Shown: positions 1 to 9,501, counted from the first letter of the stretch. The stretch is 64,000 nucleotides of DNA from Chloroherpeton thalassium ATCC 35110 (GCF_000020525.1 NC_011026.1:3144001-3208000), one strand, 5' to 3'. The notes: generated by a model not told the origin, from the sequence alone. A program made the numbers and translations.

Positions 1-878
1 CGCTCAAGTTGGTTGTTCTCAAATATGTTGTAGGCGTAGGTTGTGCCAATTGCAAACAAAATTGCGCCAAGCCCCAATCCCACATTGATATATGGCGGCG
101 CAGTCAAAGCCAAACGAATCAGCACGGTGGCCACGGCAAAACCGGAATTGCGAAAAACAATCTGATAGCTCGCGCTATAACGCAACGAGATAAGCACGAG
201 CAGCACATCGCTAAAAACCAGCACGGTGTAGAATGTTGAGAAAAAGTCGAATGTGGGCTCGTGGTTGATGTACTTGATTAAATCTTGAATGCCAATGATG
301 GCAAAACTCATCATCAAGAGTAGCGAAACCATTTTTTTTGCCGCAATAAAATTAACTTTATCACTTGGCTCTGCCACGATAGTTGTGTGGCGCTGGATGT
401 GATAATACCATCCAAGCAAAAGGAAAACAATCAACCCGCCCGCTGCATCAGAAAGAATATGCAAAACAGGAATTGAAGCCTGAGCCCAATCCAGCGGTTC
501 TTTAAAGTGAACGAACTCCTTGAACGATTGCCGCAGCAAAATCAGCGATAGAATTTCAAACTGCTTGCCAACAGCGTCGGCCACCGAGTTCGCAATGCCA
601 AAAATCAGTCCAAAAATTTCCACGACCAACAGCAGCGTAAAAGCCAAACTGACGCCGTAGTAATGACTTTTCGGCAACAACCGGGAAATACTATCGGGAA
701 GAAACCCATGACGCCCCAGCTCAATCATGAAAATTGTCCCCAAAAACACCAAAATACTGATGTTGGCTATCGCACGCTCCGTGTTTTTATGTTCCCAAAA
801 GTGCTCCAGCCGATTGTAAACGGTATTAAAGTGCGCCAAAATTGGATTCATCCGCAGCGCTTGCGCTTCGTTTATCAT
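1..878 (-). CDS. Polytopic membrane protein, 3' end cut by window
   Basis: The reading frame starts at an ATG at 878 (MINEAQALRMNP) and stays open through the window edge, giving 292 residues without a stop, so the C terminus lies outside. I translated it by hand from the minus strand. After a polar N terminus of about 35 residues there are roughly seven or eight hydrophobic segments, for example around ISILVFLGTIFMI, VSLAFTLLLVVEIFGLIFG, IPVLHILSDAAGGLIVFLL, and near the end FYTVLVFSDVLLVLISL. It is therefore an inner-membrane protein. I do not recognise a family; a segment with spaced arginines (LRYSASYQIVFR) follows one of the last helices. No clear Shine-Dalgarno site precedes the ATG. 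It is divergent from the GAF-domain gene at 1053. Coding status is supported by length and by membrane-type composition, not by homology. Confidence 0.75.
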   Translation of the reverse strand, partial: MINEAQALRMNPILAHFNTVYNRLEHFWEHKNTERAIANISILVFLGTIFMIELGRHGFLPDSISRLLPKSHYYGVSLAFTLLLVVEIFGLIFGIANSVADAVGKQFEILSLILLRQSFKEFVHFKEPLDWAQASIPVLHILSDAAGGLIVFLLLGWYYHIQRHTTIVAEPSDKVNFIAAKKMVSLLLMMSFAIIGIQDLIKYINHEPTFDFFSTFYTVLVFSDVLLVLISLRYSASYQIVFRNSGFAVATVLIRLALTAPPYINVGLGLGAILFAIGTTYAYNIFENNQLE

Positions 879-1052
879 ATAATAATTTCGTTTTTGTGAA
901 AAGTTAAAAACAATCAAAATCGAATTTTACCCGCTCAAAAATCACCATTTCCTTGAATCTCAAGGTTTTTGCTATTGTCTATTTTTCGGTATATTTCGCC
1001 CTTGTCATATAGGCCGCTTTTACGCTGTTTTAACCCAAAATTTGCATGACAT

Positions 1053-2696
1053 TTGGAACACGAAGGGATTTTTAAACATATCTCGGATTCTTCGGAGGGA
1101 GTGATCAATGTTCGTAAATATAAGCCCGATGCGGCAAGTGACAAGGCCAAAACGGCAGATTTCAAACTTGACAATTTTCCAGAGCCCTCGCCTTATGCCA
1201 TTGCAAATGCGCAAAATGGAATAGAAAACGAACTTAATGCGGTTATCACCGAAACGCTCGGGGCGGTTAAAGAAACGCTTCAAGCCAGAACCGCAGCTTA
1301 TTGCTGGTCGAGCCTTTCAAAGAAGACATTTTATATTGCTTCGTATGTAACAGATTCCCCAAATTTTACCGACGAAAAGTGGCTTTCCTTTGCCGGCGAC
1401 GTACTCACTCAAACCTTTCTGGCACGAAACGCGCAGCTTTATAAAGACATCAGTCCATCCGACGAGGTCAAAATCATTCGCTATTACAAAGCCTCGAACG
1501 CCATTCGTTCGTTTATCGGTGTTCCGGTTTTTCATGGCGATTTTGTGTATGGCATTTTATTTGTCGATAGCACCGTTCGCGAAGCGTTCAGCCACGACGA
1601 TGTCAAGCTGCTCAATCGGTTTGCCAATATTTGCTCCGCGCTTATTGAAAACTACGCCATCAAGTCTACGCACATGGAATCGCTTCGATTTGTGAAGCCC
1701 GCGATTTCATTTATGCACAACTTGCAATTGACTGCTGAAATTGAAAAAGCAACGGAAATCTTTTCAAAATCGATCGACGAGATTTTGGAATTCGATCACC
1801 TCACCATTTCGCTTGTCAATTCAAACTCGGAATTAATCGTCAAAAAAGTTGTTAGCAAAGTCGAGGATAGCTATGTGGAGACAGGCAGCAAAATAGATTT
1901 AAAAAATTCGGCGGTAGGCATTTCCGTGATGCAAGGCCAAGACGGCACGATCGATGATCTTTCCACGCTCAACGGCTTTGCAAGATTTTTCCCCGACGAA
2001 CCTTGCAAAAAAACAAATGAGGCAAAAGGCTCCATGCTGATTGTCCCTATCAAATATCAAGATTCGTATAGCGGCGTGGTTACGCTGGAAACATCGCAAA
2101 GAAACTATTTTGGGAAAGAAAATTTTGCGAAGGTTCGCTTTTATGTAGAAGCACTTTCATTCTTTTTACACACCAAATTTCTTGAAGAGCAACTTAAAGC
2201 TATTACCCCACTGGACGAGGAGACGGGAATTTTAAGCCGTCGAACCTTTGTTGGTCGTGTGCGACATGAGTTTAATCGCGCCAACCGCGAACGAACCAAC
2301 TTGGTTTTAATGCTTATTGAATTTGACGATATAGAAGGCCTTTTGCACCGTTATGGTGAAAAATCGGTGAGCATTCTGATGCGTTCGACCGCGCGATTGC
2401 TCGCTTCCGGCATCCGCAATTATGATCTTATTGGCCGCTTCGACACATATAAATTTGCGGTTTGCCTGATCAATATCACCGAAATTAATGCGCGTTATTG
2501 GGCAGATAAGATTAGAGAGCAGATCTTAAACACGCCTTGCGAAACTGAAGATGCCTTTCACTCAATCTTGGCATCTGTTAGCATTGGCCTTGCGAAACTG
2601 AAGCATGAGAAAACAGACATTGACATGCTCTTTGAAGGTGCGTCAAAGGCATTAAATCATGCGCTTAAAACCGGCAACTCGGTAAAAGTATTTTAA
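1053..2696 (+). CDS. GAF-GAF-degenerate GGDEF signalling protein
   Basis: A soluble protein of up to 547 residues. Residues about 60-205 and 225-375 look like two GAF sensor domains (first one contains IGVPVFHGDFVYGILFVDS, a typical GAF core). Residues about 385-547 form a diguanylate-cyclase fold (DEETGILSRRTFVGRV at the start, ASVSIGLA near the end). The signature loop that should read GGDEF reads DTYKF at 464-468, so the metal and GTP-binding residues are gone and cyclase activity is unlikely; a regulatory or c-di-GMP/GTP-sensing role is inferred. Start is uncertain: the frame opens with TTG at 1053, while a GTG at 1101 is preceded very closely by ggagg at 1094-1098. An upstream in-frame TGA at 1047 limits the frame. 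It reads into the two microcompartment genes 70 bases downstream. Confidence 0.85.
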   Translation: MEHEGIFKHISDSSEGVINVRKYKPDAASDKAKTADFKLDNFPEPSPYAIANAQNGIENELNAVITETLGAVKETLQARTAAYCWSSLSKKTFYIASYVTDSPNFTDEKWLSFAGDVLTQTFLARNAQLYKDISPSDEVKIIRYYKASNAIRSFIGVPVFHGDFVYGILFVDSTVREAFSHDDVKLLNRFANICSALIENYAIKSTHMESLRFVKPAISFMHNLQLTAEIEKATEIFSKSIDEILEFDHLTISLVNSNSELIVKKVVSKVEDSYVETGSKIDLKNSAVGISVMQGQDGTIDDLSTLNGFARFFPDEPCKKTNEAKGSMLIVPIKYQDSYSGVVTLETSQRNYFGKENFAKVRFYVEALSFFLHTKFLEEQLKAITPLDEETGILSRRTFVGRVRHEFNRANRERTNLVLMLIEFDDIEGLLHRYGEKSVSILMRSTARLLASGIRNYDLIGRFDTYKFAVCLINITEINARYWADKIREQILNTPCETEDAFHSILASVSIGLAKLKHEKTDIDMLFEGASKALNHALKTGNSVKVF

Positions 2697-2766
2697 CAAG
2701 CCGATAACTTTTCGCTTTTGTTGATTTTTTCATTGCATCTTTTTGCTGGATAATTTTTAATAAAAT

Positions 2767-3036
2767 ATGACTTTAGGCAAAGTAATTGGAACGCTGTGGG
2801 CAACCCGAAAAGATGAAGGCCTTCGTGGCTTGAAGCTTCAAATTGTTCGGCATCTTGAATTGGATTATAAACCAAAGGATAGTTTTGTGGTGGCGGTCGA
2901 CTCGGTTGGCGCAGGCGTGGGGGAAATTGTTTTGCTTGCCTCCGGCAGTTCGGCACGACAAACGGAGATCACACAAAATAAGCCTGTTGATGCGGTGATT
3001 ATGGCGATTGTAGATAAAGTGGATATTGCAGATTGA
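2767..3036 (+). CDS. EutN/CcmL family microcompartment vertex protein (BMC-P), copy 1
   Basis: An 89-residue protein that matches the EutN/CcmL/CsoS4 family over its whole length: N-terminal [19 protein letters not shown], central [23 protein letters not shown] and C-terminal AIVDKVDI. These proteins form pentamers that cap the vertices of bacterial microcompartment shells. The [10 protein letters not shown] stretch is the family hallmark. It is followed 15 bases later by a paralogue of 97 residues, so the two are probably cotranscribed. No BMC-H hexamer gene or encapsulated enzyme is visible nearby, so the compartment they serve must be encoded elsewhere or be absent. The ATG at 2767 has no strong ribosome binding site, but the family N terminus begins here. 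Confidence 0.92.
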   Translation: MTLGKVIGTLWATRKDEGLRGLKLQIVRHLELDYKPKDSFVVAVDSVGAGVGEIVLLASGSSARQTEITQNKPVDAVIMAIVDKVDIAD

Positions 3037-3051
3037 AATTTGTAAGGAACG

Positions 3052-3345
3052 ATGTTTTTAGGCAAAATACTTGGCACGGTTTGGGCAACCCAAAAAGACC
3101 CGTCACTTGTGGGGGAAAAAATGCAAGTGGTTCAGCCGTTAAGTGTTCATCATAAACCTGTGGGGCGTCCGTTGATTGCATTGGATAGCATTGGCGCAGG
3201 CGTGGGCGAAACGGTTTTTTATGTCACTTCTTCCGAAGCAACCATTCCCATTAAAGAACAAAAAAAAGTTAAAGCCGTCCCAACTGATGCTACCATTGTG
3301 GGCATTGTGGATAGGATTGACGTTTCTAATTATCAGGAATTATAA
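3052..3345 (+). CDS. EutN/CcmL family microcompartment vertex protein (BMC-P), copy 2
   Basis: A 97-residue paralogue of the preceding gene, with the same landmarks: LGKILGTVWATQKDPSLVG, IALDSIGAGVGETVFYVTSS and VGIVDRIDV. It has a small insertion near residues 75-85 (KEQKKVKAVPTD) and a five-residue C-terminal tail beyond copy 1. Bacterial microcompartments often encode two or three such pentamer proteins of differing sequence, so the pair may occupy distinct vertices. A ribosome binding site (aagga, about 3042-3046) precedes the ATG. Downstream, rpoD begins 60 bases later with its own strong ribosome binding site; a short 5-bp hairpin (3352-3365) lies between them and could be a weak terminator. 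Confidence 0.92.
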   Translation: MFLGKILGTVWATQKDPSLVGEKMQVVQPLSVHHKPVGRPLIALDSIGAGVGETVFYVTSSEATIPIKEQKKVKAVPTDATIVGIVDRIDVSNYQEL

Positions 3346-3404
3346 CGAATGTGCCCAACGGGGCAATCAATTATTATAGAACTTTCTAACCGGAGGAGTT
3401 TTTA

Positions 3405-4304
3405 ATGCGCCAACTGAAAATCAGTAAGCAAATCACCAATCGCGAAAGTCAATCTCTTGACAGATATCTTCAAGAAATCGGAAAGTTTGATTTGCTCACT
3501 GCGCAGGAAGAAATTGAGCTGACACGACAGATAAAAAAAGGTGATGGGCAACCCATTGACTCGAAAGAGTATCGAGAAGCTCGCCGTGCGTTAGAAAAGC
3601 TGATCAAAGCGAACTTGCGATTTGTGGTTTCGGTTGCAAAGCAATATCAAAACCAAGGGCTTTCGCTTGGCGATTTGATTAACGAAGGCAATTTGGGCTT
3701 GATTAAAGCCGCCAAGCGGTTTGATGAAACCCGCGGATTCAAGTTTATTTCTTATGCGGTGTGGTGGATTCGCCAGTCGATTTTGCAAGCGCTTGCTGAG
3801 CAATCGCGCATTGTGCGCCTGCCGCTCAACCGCGTCGGGACGCTCAATAAAATCGGCAAAGCGTTCAGCCAGCTCGAGCAAGAATACGAACGCGATCCGA
3901 GCACAGAAGAACTGGCACATTTGCTCGACATGAACTCGTCCGAAATCACGGACACGCTGAAAATCGCCGGACGGCATATTTCAGTTGATGCACCGTTTGC
4001 TCAGGGCGACGACAACCGTTTGCTCGATGTGCTTCAAAACGACTCGCAGCGCCCCGATCATGGCTTGCTCCAAGAGTCGCTTCGGCTTGAAGTCGAGCGC
4101 TCGCTTTCGGCACTTTCGCCGCGCGAAGCCGATGTAATTCGCTCGTATTTTGGCATCGGCATGGAAAATCCGCTGACGCTTGAGGAAATCGGCGAGCGCT
4201 TTAAGCTCACCCGCGAGCGCGTCCGGCAAATCAAGGAAAAAGCGATTCGCCGCTTGCGCCATTCGCCATATAGCAATGTGCTAAAAGAATATATCGGACA
4301 CTAA
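3405..4304 (+). CDS. rpoD: Primary RNA polymerase sigma factor (RpoD/SigA type)
   Basis: A 299-residue sigma-70 factor that directs RNA polymerase to housekeeping promoters. Region 1.2 ([20 protein letters not shown]) is at residues 13-35, region 2 ([20 protein letters not shown], then [16 protein letters not shown]) at about 80-135, region 3 follows, and region 4 with its helix-turn-helix ([28 protein letters not shown]) ends near residue 290. It lacks the long acidic region 1.1 found in proteobacterial RpoD, which is the usual form in Bacteroidetes and Chlorobi. The ATG at 3405 has a good ribosome binding site (ggagg at 3392-3396). A hairpin at 4331-4355 probably ends the transcript. Confidence 0.96.
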   Translation: MRQLKISKQITNRESQSLDRYLQEIGKFDLLTAQEEIELTRQIKKGDGQPIDSKEYREARRALEKLIKANLRFVVSVAKQYQNQGLSLGDLINEGNLGLIKAAKRFDETRGFKFISYAVWWIRQSILQALAEQSRIVRLPLNRVGTLNKIGKAFSQLEQEYERDPSTEELAHLLDMNSSEITDTLKIAGRHISVDAPFAQGDDNRLLDVLQNDSQRPDHGLLQESLRLEVERSLSALSPREADVIRSYFGIGMENPLTLEEIGERFKLTRERVRQIKEKAIRRLRHSPYSNVLKEYIGH

Positions 4305-4330
4305 CCCGCGCAAAATAATTCGCTCTCATT

Positions 4331-4355
4331 CGGCCAATCAGAAAAAGATTGGCCG
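4331..4355 (+). terminator. Hairpin terminator after rpoD
   Basis: A perfect 9-bp stem (cggccaatc / gattggccg) with a 7-base loop starts 26 bases after the rpoD stop. The downstream T tract is short (tttcc), so termination may be partial. The remaining sequence up to the peptidase start at 4578 holds no recognisable gene or RNA. Confidence 0.6.
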
Positions 4356-4577
4356 TTTCCATTAAAAAAGCGGGTGAAATCTTTGTGCGATTTTTGGATT
4401 ATTTTAACGCAGCGCAGCGCTTCGCGAATTTTTTTACGGGCACAAAACCCCGATCGCGTCGCTAAACGCTGATGCGAAATCAACCGCGCTAATTTTCAAA
4501 CTTTAGCGCATTTCGTGAAGCCAGAAAAAACAGAGAGCCTGCTCGGTGTTTTCAAAAAATGAAAGTGATGATTGACT

Positions 4578-5828
4578 ATGAAACCTATCGAATTTTCCGA
4601 GTTTGATTTGCCAAACGGCCTGCATTGCATCGTTTATGAAAATCATCGTTCTCCGATTGTGACGGTGGATGTGTGGTATCATGTTGGGTCAAAAAACGAG
4701 TCGCCAGAACGAACCGGTTTTGCGCACCTTTTCGAGCACATGATGTTTCAAGGCTCGGCCAATGTGGGAAAAACCGAGCATTTTTCTTATGTGCAAAACG
4801 CGGGCGGCTCGCTCAACGGATCAACCACGCAAGATCGAACAAATTATTATGAAACCCTGCCTTCAAATCGCTTGGAACTTGGTCTGTGGCTGGAATCGGA
4901 TAGAATGATGAGTTTGCAAGTCACGGCTGAAAATTTTGAAAACCAACGCGAAGTCGTTAAGGAAGAACGCCGAATGCACTACGATAATCGGCCTTACGGC
5001 ACAGTTTATGAGGAAATGTGCGCCAGGCTTTTTATCGACCATCCTTACAAATGGATTCCCATCGGCTCTATGAAACATCTTGAAGACGCTACCTTGAGCG
5101 ACGCACAGGATTTTTACAATACATTTTACGCGCCAAACAACGCCACGCTGATTCTTTCTGGCGACGTCACTTTGGAAAAAGCCAGAACGCTTGCGGAAAA
5201 ATATTTCGGTGAAATCGCACCGAGCCAGCATGACATTCCGCGTCCAAAAGCCGAGTCCACCTTACTGAACCGGGAAATCACAGAGACCTTTCACGATAAT
5301 GTGCAGCTTCCAGCACTTTTCATGGCCTATCGAATTTGCGATATTAAACATCCAGATTCTGATGTTTTGGGCGCGATTAGCGACATTCTCTCGGACGGCG
5401 AAAGTTCTCGGCTCTACCGCAAATTGGTTTATGAAGAGCAATTGGTTCGCTCTATCGATACGCATTCCATGCCGTTGGAGCAGCCAGGCTTGTTTTTCAT
5501 TAGCGCAATCGGCATGCCTGACACCGATTTAAATGCCGTGAAAGCGCGCATCGATGAGGAAATGGCGAAAATTATTGCGGGCGAAGTTGGAGAAGCCGAA
5601 TTAGAAAAAGCCAAAAATGGCGCTGAAATGGGCATCATTAAAAGTTTTTCCACCATTATGGGAACAGGTGAAAACTTGGCTCATTTCCATACCTATTACG
5701 GCAGCGCAAGCGAAATTAATAACGAACTGGAGCGTGTCAGCAACATTACGCCCGACGATGTGCAGCGCGCGGCTAAAAAGTATTTTGAAACAGACGGACG
5801 CGTTGTTTTATATTGGCTTCCAAAATGA
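4578..5828 (+). CDS. M16 family zinc peptidase (pitrilysin/processing peptidase-like)
   Basis: A 416-residue single-unit M16 peptidase. The inverted zinc motif HLFEH (HxxEH) is at about residues 49-53 in GFAHLFEHMMFQGS, and the distal glutamate expected about 75 residues later is in the segment REVVKEERRMHYDNRPYG. The C-terminal half carries the second, non-catalytic M16 domain. Such half-size enzymes work as homodimers or pair with an inactive paralogue; no partner gene is adjacent. No signal peptide is apparent, so it may be cytoplasmic or exported by an unseen route. The reading frame opens at a TTG at 4572, but the ATG at 4578 (MKPIEFSEFDLPNG) is the likelier start because family members begin just before the FxLxNG strand. 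Confidence 0.9.
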   Translation: MKPIEFSEFDLPNGLHCIVYENHRSPIVTVDVWYHVGSKNESPERTGFAHLFEHMMFQGSANVGKTEHFSYVQNAGGSLNGSTTQDRTNYYETLPSNRLELGLWLESDRMMSLQVTAENFENQREVVKEERRMHYDNRPYGTVYEEMCARLFIDHPYKWIPIGSMKHLEDATLSDAQDFYNTFYAPNNATLILSGDVTLEKARTLAEKYFGEIAPSQHDIPRPKAESTLLNREITETFHDNVQLPALFMAYRICDIKHPDSDVLGAISDILSDGESSRLYRKLVYEEQLVRSIDTHSMPLEQPGLFFISAIGMPDTDLNAVKARIDEEMAKIIAGEVGEAELEKAKNGAEMGIIKSFSTIMGTGENLAHFHTYYGSASEINNELERVSNITPDDVQRAAKKYFETDGRVVLYWLPK

Positions 5829-5943
5829 GGCTTATTTTAATCGTTCAACTGGGTTTTCTTGTGGCAGCTTTTGGCTGAAAAATTTTCTGCGTCCAACATG
5901 ATTTTTGCGAAAACTGCCAAAACAAGCGATTTTCCAATCACCA

Positions 5944-7779
5944 ATGGCGAAGCGACTATTATTTATCAAATCATCAACGCAAAAAGACAGCACTGTTGCG
6001 CCACGCTTTATTGAGCAAAATCAGGAGCGTTTGCTAAAATGGATTCGCAGCAGTTTGCTTCTTTTGGCGATTCTGGCTGTTGTTTCTATCATCACCGATT
6101 ATGGATTCCCTCACGACACGGAAACGACTTATTGGCTACAACGACTTGATTTTTTCATTTTAACCGGTTTTCTCGGGCTTGGCTGCGCACGACTGATTTT
6201 GGAGGAAGATAAACTCCAATACGCCAAAGATCATTGGATAGACTTGGTTATTTTAGTCCTTATTTTGCTGCACCTTATTTTGCCGCTTCCGATTTCCAAC
6301 TTGCTGCCCACACATGACGGACTTTTGAACTTAGAATCCTTAACGCGATTTTATATCATCCTCACGCAATTTTTTGTACTGCTGCCCTTAATTCCGCCTT
6401 TTTTGCGTTACAGCCAAAAGCTGATGACCTACAACATTCAGCCTACCATGCTGATTTTGGTGAGTTTCGCCATTTTGATATTGATTGGCGCGCTGCTCCT
6501 GCTGCTGCCAAGAGCAACCGTTTCACAACCGCTTTCTTTTGTAGATGCACTTTTTATGTCGACAAGCGCGGTTTGCGTGACCGGTTTGATCGTCGTCGAT
6601 ACCGCCACTTACTTTACAACACTTGGCCATACGATTTTGCTCGTGCTAATGCAAATCGGCGGACTTGGCATCATGACCCTGACAACTTTTTTCGCCTACA
6701 TTCTCGGTAGCGACGCCAAGCTGAAAGAATACTCCGCGATGAAAGATTTGCTCGGCGAAGAAAACCTTGGCAAAATTCGCCAAACCGTTATTCAAATCGC
6801 CCTAACAACTTTTGTTATCGAGTTTTTAGGCGCCATTTCCTTGTATGGTTTTTTGCCGCCCCATTCTTTTGACTCGCACAAGGAAAAGCTTTTTTTCTCA
6901 ATATTTCACGCCATTTCAGCGTTTTGCAACGCCGGCTTCGCGCTCAAAACCGACAACTTAATGGACACAACCTTTCGCTACAATGAGGGCGCGCTGCTCA
7001 CGGTGATGTCTCTTATTGTGCTCGGCGGCATTGGTTTTCCAGTTTTATCCAACATGGGATCGGTTTTGTATGCAAAAGTTTTCAATCAAAAAGGAAGTTG
7101 GGCATCTAAGCGCCTTACGGTGCATTCAAAATTGGTGCTGATCACAACGGGCCTATTGCTTTTGGTTGGCACGCTTGGATTTTACTTGCTTGAAACCAAC
7201 AAAACCCTTGCCGAACTGCCTTTTCACCAAAAATTTCTGGCGGCGCTGTTTCATTCTGTTTCTGCCAGAACGGCGGGCTTCAACACGGTTGACATTGGCA
7301 AACTTGCAACGCCAACCTTGTTTTTCATGTCGCTTTTGATGTGGATTGGCGCGTCGCCTGGTTCTACCGGCGGCGGCGTGAAAACAACCACTGCGGCGCT
7401 TTCGCTGTTGAACATCATCGCGATTGTGTCGGGCAAAAATCGCATTGAAGTTTTTCGCAAGCAAGTTTCCACCGTAGCGGTTATCAAAGCGTTTAGCACA
7501 ATGCTGCTTTCAATTATTTATATCGCCACCGTTCTGTTCATTTTGCTGATAACCGAACATCTTCCGTTAGAATCCATCGCGTTTGAAATCGTCTCGGCGT
7601 TAGGAACGGTTGGGCTTTCCACCGGCATCACTTCGCAGCTCAGCACATTCGGAAAAATCGTCATCACGATAACAATGTTTTTCGGGCGTATCGGCTTGCT
7701 TTCCACGTTGATTGCGCTGACGAAAAAGCGCAGCATTGCACGATATCGCTACACCGAAGAAAATGTGTTGGTGAATTAA
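5944..7779 (+). CDS. TrkH/KtrB family potassium transporter with N-terminal membrane extension
   Basis: An integral membrane K+ uptake protein of about 611 residues. The four pore loops of the superfamily are visible: SAVCVTGL, SAFCNAGF, SARTAGFN and SALGTVGLSTG, each carrying the selectivity-filter glycine. The TrkH core begins near residue 165 (PTMLILVSFAILILIGALLLLLP). Ahead of it lies an extension of about 150 residues with three or four further hydrophobic segments, not found in E. coli TrkH. No regulatory TrkA/KtrA gene is adjacent. The longest frame starts at TTG 5905; the ATG at 5944 (MAKRLLFIKSS) is preferred. It follows the M16 peptidase by about 115 bases on the same strand. Confidence 0.92.
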   Translation: MAKRLLFIKSSTQKDSTVAPRFIEQNQERLLKWIRSSLLLLAILAVVSIITDYGFPHDTETTYWLQRLDFFILTGFLGLGCARLILEEDKLQYAKDHWIDLVILVLILLHLILPLPISNLLPTHDGLLNLESLTRFYIILTQFFVLLPLIPPFLRYSQKLMTYNIQPTMLILVSFAILILIGALLLLLPRATVSQPLSFVDALFMSTSAVCVTGLIVVDTATYFTTLGHTILLVLMQIGGLGIMTLTTFFAYILGSDAKLKEYSAMKDLLGEENLGKIRQTVIQIALTTFVIEFLGAISLYGFLPPHSFDSHKEKLFFSIFHAISAFCNAGFALKTDNLMDTTFRYNEGALLTVMSLIVLGGIGFPVLSNMGSVLYAKVFNQKGSWASKRLTVHSKLVLITTGLLLLVGTLGFYLLETNKTLAELPFHQKFLAALFHSVSARTAGFNTVDIGKLATPTLFFMSLLMWIGASPGSTGGGVKTTTAALSLLNIIAIVSGKNRIEVFRKQVSTVAVIKAFSTMLLSIIYIATVLFILLITEHLPLESIAFEIVSALGTVGLSTGITSQLSTFGKIVITITMFFGRIGLLSTLIALTKKRSIARYRYTEENVLVN

Positions 7780-7831
7780 TTGATGCGAGGCGCATGTTTT
7801 TTTGTGAGGGAAAATCCGATTTTCTAAAACA

Positions 7832-8512
7832 TCACAAAAGCAGCGCAACGCCGATGGAAACGCCAGCCTGAAAATACGATAGCGTTACATCTTTGATTTT
7901 GGCGTCGGAGTCGATGTATTGAAGCGATTTGGCGTTGTGGGTTAAGCTACCGGTTAGGCCGCCAGCCAGTTTTGCCCGAAAGGAAGCGAAGAGCAAATTT
8001 GTTAGGGGCAAACCAAATTCTCCCTCTAAAAAAATTCCCGCGCCCAAACCCGAGTAATCCGTTTCCGTTTCAAAATCCGTCGTGATTCCGGCAAAAACAG
8101 GTCCCGCACCCAGCGATGCGCGAACAAGCGCCTTTTGTTTGAGAAATTCATTTGGAATGAACGAAACGAACACGGCGGGCTGAAAAAGCGTTGCCGTTAG
8201 GCTGCTTTGCTTGTAGCTGAATTTGTCCAAAGATTGGTCAATGCGCGAATAGGAAACTTGCGCGCCAAGCCAAAAATCGGTGGCGATGCGCAGTTGTGCT
8301 GCGCCTTCAAGGCCGAGCGAAACATGAAAATCATCGCTTTGCTCATAAGTCACCGTTTCGCTCCATTTTGAAAACGCCGGCGCGTAAAGCCCAGAAACGC
8401 CGGCGCCGGCTTGAAACAAAAACTTGGCATCTTTGACTTCTTGACCGCTTGCGCCTAACGAATAAAGGCTGAAAATCGCGAGCGCGAAAAGTGGTTTCCA
8501 AAAATGGTTCAT
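7832..8512 (-). CDS. Outer-membrane beta-barrel protein with signal peptide
   Basis: A 226-residue protein starting at the ATG at 8512 (MNHFWKPLFALAIFSLYSLG), which gives a clean signal peptide with likely cleavage near ASG-Q. The mature part is a series of alternating amphipathic strands rich in glycine and aromatic residues (for example FHVSLGLEGAAQLRIATDFWLGAQVSYS split over two strands), typical of a small 8- to 10-strand barrel. The last strand ends GVSIGVALLL rather than with an aromatic residue. The longer upstream reading frame only overlaps oppD and is not coding. It starts 5 bases after the oppD stop and is therefore probably the last gene of the oppAD transcript. Function unknown; a porin-like or structural role is inference. 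Confidence 0.8.
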   Translation of the reverse strand: MNHFWKPLFALAIFSLYSLGASGQEVKDAKFLFQAGAGVSGLYAPAFSKWSETVTYEQSDDFHVSLGLEGAAQLRIATDFWLGAQVSYSRIDQSLDKFSYKQSSLTATLFQPAVFVSFIPNEFLKQKALVRASLGAGPVFAGITTDFETETDYSGLGAGIFLEGEFGLPLTNLLFASFRAKLAGGLTGSLTHNAKSLQYIDSDAKIKDVTLSYFQAGVSIGVALLL

Positions 8513-8517
8513 CTGAT

Positions 8518-9498
8518 TTAAACCCTCGTCAGTTCCAAAATTTTCAAACACGCCGCCGTGTGGCCGGATTCGTATTCCTGAAGTTCGGGTTCTTCGTTCC
8601 AGCAGGTGTCGTCGGCGTAAGGACAGCGGGTGCAAAAATTACAACCCTTCGGAAAATGCGTCGAGGGCGGCACGCTGCCTTCAATCACATTCAGCCGTTC
8701 AATTTTTTCCCCGATTTTCGGAATCGATTTCAAGAGCCCTTGCGTGTAGGGATGAAGCGGGTTTGAGAAAATTTGCTCCACGCTGCCGAATTCCACAATT
8801 TTTGACGCGTACATCACGGCCACCTGTTTGCTGACCTCCGCGATCACGCCCAAATCGTGTGTAATCATGATCACGCCCATGCCAAGCTCCGATTGCAAGC
8901 GGTTCATCAATTCCAAAATTTGCGCCTGCACCGTGACATCCAGCGCGGTGGTCGGCTCGTCGGCGATGAGCAAGGCCGGATTGCAAGAAAGCGCCATAGC
9001 AATCATCACGCGTTGGCGCATGCCGCCCGAGAGCTGATGCGGATATTCCCCGAATCGCTGCTCGGGCGCCGGAATCCCGACCAAACGAAGCATTTCAATC
9101 GACTTGTTTCGCGCTTCTTTTGCCGAAAGCTTTTGATGCAATACAACGGCTTCTGCAATTTGCGAGCCGCAGGTATAAACCGGATTGAGCGAAGTCATCG
9201 GTTCTTGGAAAATCATCGAGATGTGATTTCCCCTGATTTTGCGCATCTCCGCCTCCGACGCTTGAAGCAAATCGTGCCCCTCGAAACGAATTTCGCCACC
9301 GGCAAAAAACCCGGGCGGCGTGGGAATGAGCCGCATAATGGAAAGCGCTGTCACCGATTTTCCGCAGCCCGACTCGCCAACAAGCCCAAGCGTTTCTTGC
9401 TTGTTCAGGCTATAACTCACGCCGTCGACCGCTTTCGCCACGCCGTCTTCCGTGTTGAAATACGTTTTCAGATTTTTCAGTTCAAGCAGCTTCTGCAT
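8518..9498 (-). CDS. Oligopeptide/dipeptide ABC transporter ATPase (OppD/DppD-like)
   Basis: A 326-residue ATPase of the peptide/nickel importer family. Walker A is GESGCGKS (about residues 39-46), the signature is LSGGMRQR, Walker B is [12 protein letters not shown], and the switch histidine is in MITHDLG. The C-terminal oligopeptide-specific region contains [14 protein letters not shown], the cysteine cluster typical of OppD/DppD/OppF. It starts 3 bases after the stop of the binding-protein gene, so the two are cotranscribed. No permease genes (OppB, OppC) and no second ATPase (OppF) are present next to it, so the importer must be completed by genes elsewhere. Confidence 0.93.
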   Translation of the reverse strand: MQKLLELKNLKTYFNTEDGVAKAVDGVSYSLNKQETLGLVGESGCGKSVTALSIMRLIPTPPGFFAGGEIRFEGHDLLQASEAEMRKIRGNHISMIFQEPMTSLNPVYTCGSQIAEAVVLHQKLSAKEARNKSIEMLRLVGIPAPEQRFGEYPHQLSGGMRQRVMIAMALSCNPALLIADEPTTALDVTVQAQILELMNRLQSELGMGVIMITHDLGVIAEVSKQVAVMYASKIVEFGSVEQIFSNPLHPYTQGLLKSIPKIGEKIERLNVIEGSVPPSTHFPKGCNFCTRCPYADDTCWNEEPELQEYESGHTAACLKILELTRV

Positions 9499-9501
9499 GT
9501 T

